DNA from: Aphanothece cf. minutissima CCALA 015
GTDB lineage: Bacteria > Cyanobacteriota > Cyanobacteriia > PCC-6307 > Cyanobiaceae
DNA: 64,000 bases
Reading direction: 5' to 3'
NCBI GenBank assembly: GCA_003003925.1
Contig: PVWP01000006.1
Location: 177,690-241,689 of the forward strand
Shown: piece by piece, positions 63,924 to 64,000 of the stretch
How positions within the stretch are numbered: the stretch's first letter is position 1
How the letters are laid out: every line of letters begins with the position of its first letter
Notes under the pieces: model-generated
Told to the model about the DNA's origin: nothing
Databases searched by the model: none
What the model saw: the letters and a program-made list of their open reading frames with translations, nothing else
Program-made: the position numbers and the translations under genes

Positions 63924-64000
63924 TCAGGCCGCCAGGGGAGCGCCGTCCACCAGGGCCGGTGCCAGGCGCAGACCGGTCTCGCCGCTGGGGGCCTCGAGCA
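63924..64000 (-). CDS. C-terminal end of a gene continuing past the window
   Basis: The last 24 or so codons of a minus-strand frame, reading EAPSGETGLRLAPALVDGA then PLAA and a TGA. It is too short to identify. It is placed here because the frame is open to the window edge and its direction matches the small gene next to it. Confidence 0.35.
   Translation of the reverse strand, partial: LEAPSGETGLRLAPALVDGAPLAA

Overview
The window is very GC-rich, gene-dense bacterial DNA, and its gene content points to a picocyanobacterium of the Cyanobium/Synechococcus type. Markers are a cyAbrB regulator, the ndhL-DUF3007-trpA order, a five-subunit bidirectional NiFe hydrogenase with diaphorase (hoxEFUYH), a Nif11/cupin fusion protein, a group 2 sigma factor, an IdiA/FutA-FutB type iron transporter and an uninterrupted tRNA-Leu(UAA). 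Neighbouring genes often overlap by 1-8 bases (ATGA, GTGA, TGATG), so many gene sets look translationally coupled.

Layout. 0-5.7 kb: 3' end of an RND efflux pump, a TraB/GumN-family protein and a cation P-type ATPase. 5.6-28.7 kb: a hydrogenase and fermentation island, almost all on the minus strand. In transcription order it holds hoxE, then (after a 4.5-kb plus-strand c-di-GMP signalling pair) a solute-binding lipoprotein gene, hoxF-hoxU-hoxY-hoxH-hoxW-hypA, an outer-membrane beta-barrel gene with its terminator, and hypB-hypF-hypC-nifJ-DHOD-like-hypD-hypE. Pyruvate:ferredoxin oxidoreductase (nifJ) and a dihydroorotate-dehydrogenase-like gene sit inside the Hyp maturation operon. This suggests that fermentative pyruvate oxidation, H2 metabolism and hydrogenase maturation are made together. 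28.7-44.9 kb: housekeeping and regulatory genes, including a multi-PAS GGDEF protein, a Nif11-like peptide, a DJ-1/PfpI protein, a DUF2459 protein abutting tRNA-Leu, ndhL, trpA, a cytochrome c, cyAbrB, PsiE, a sigma factor, a metzincin-like protease and a Zn/Mn-type ABC ATPase.

44.9-51.1 kb is an accessory island. It has a 1,321-residue RTX protein with an internally duplicated repeat block, a small unrecognised gene just upstream of it, and visibly lower GC in part. It also has a decayed IS481-type transposase and an orphan HigA-like antitoxin behind a truncated toxin. An autotransporter gene (51.1-53.8 kb) borders it.

54-60.6 kb carries hisIE, then an overlapping operon of a variant 6-pyruvoyl-tetrahydropterin synthase-like gene, a DUF318/ArsP-type permease, its TIGR03943 partner and a beta-propeller-like protein, followed by a Zur-like Fur regulator and a His-rich COG0523 GTPase. 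This looks like a metal (probably zinc) homeostasis group. The window ends with the ferric-iron transporter genes futA-futB and a tiny Cys/Lys-rich protein.

Most functions here are family-level assignments from motifs read by eye. No database search was run.
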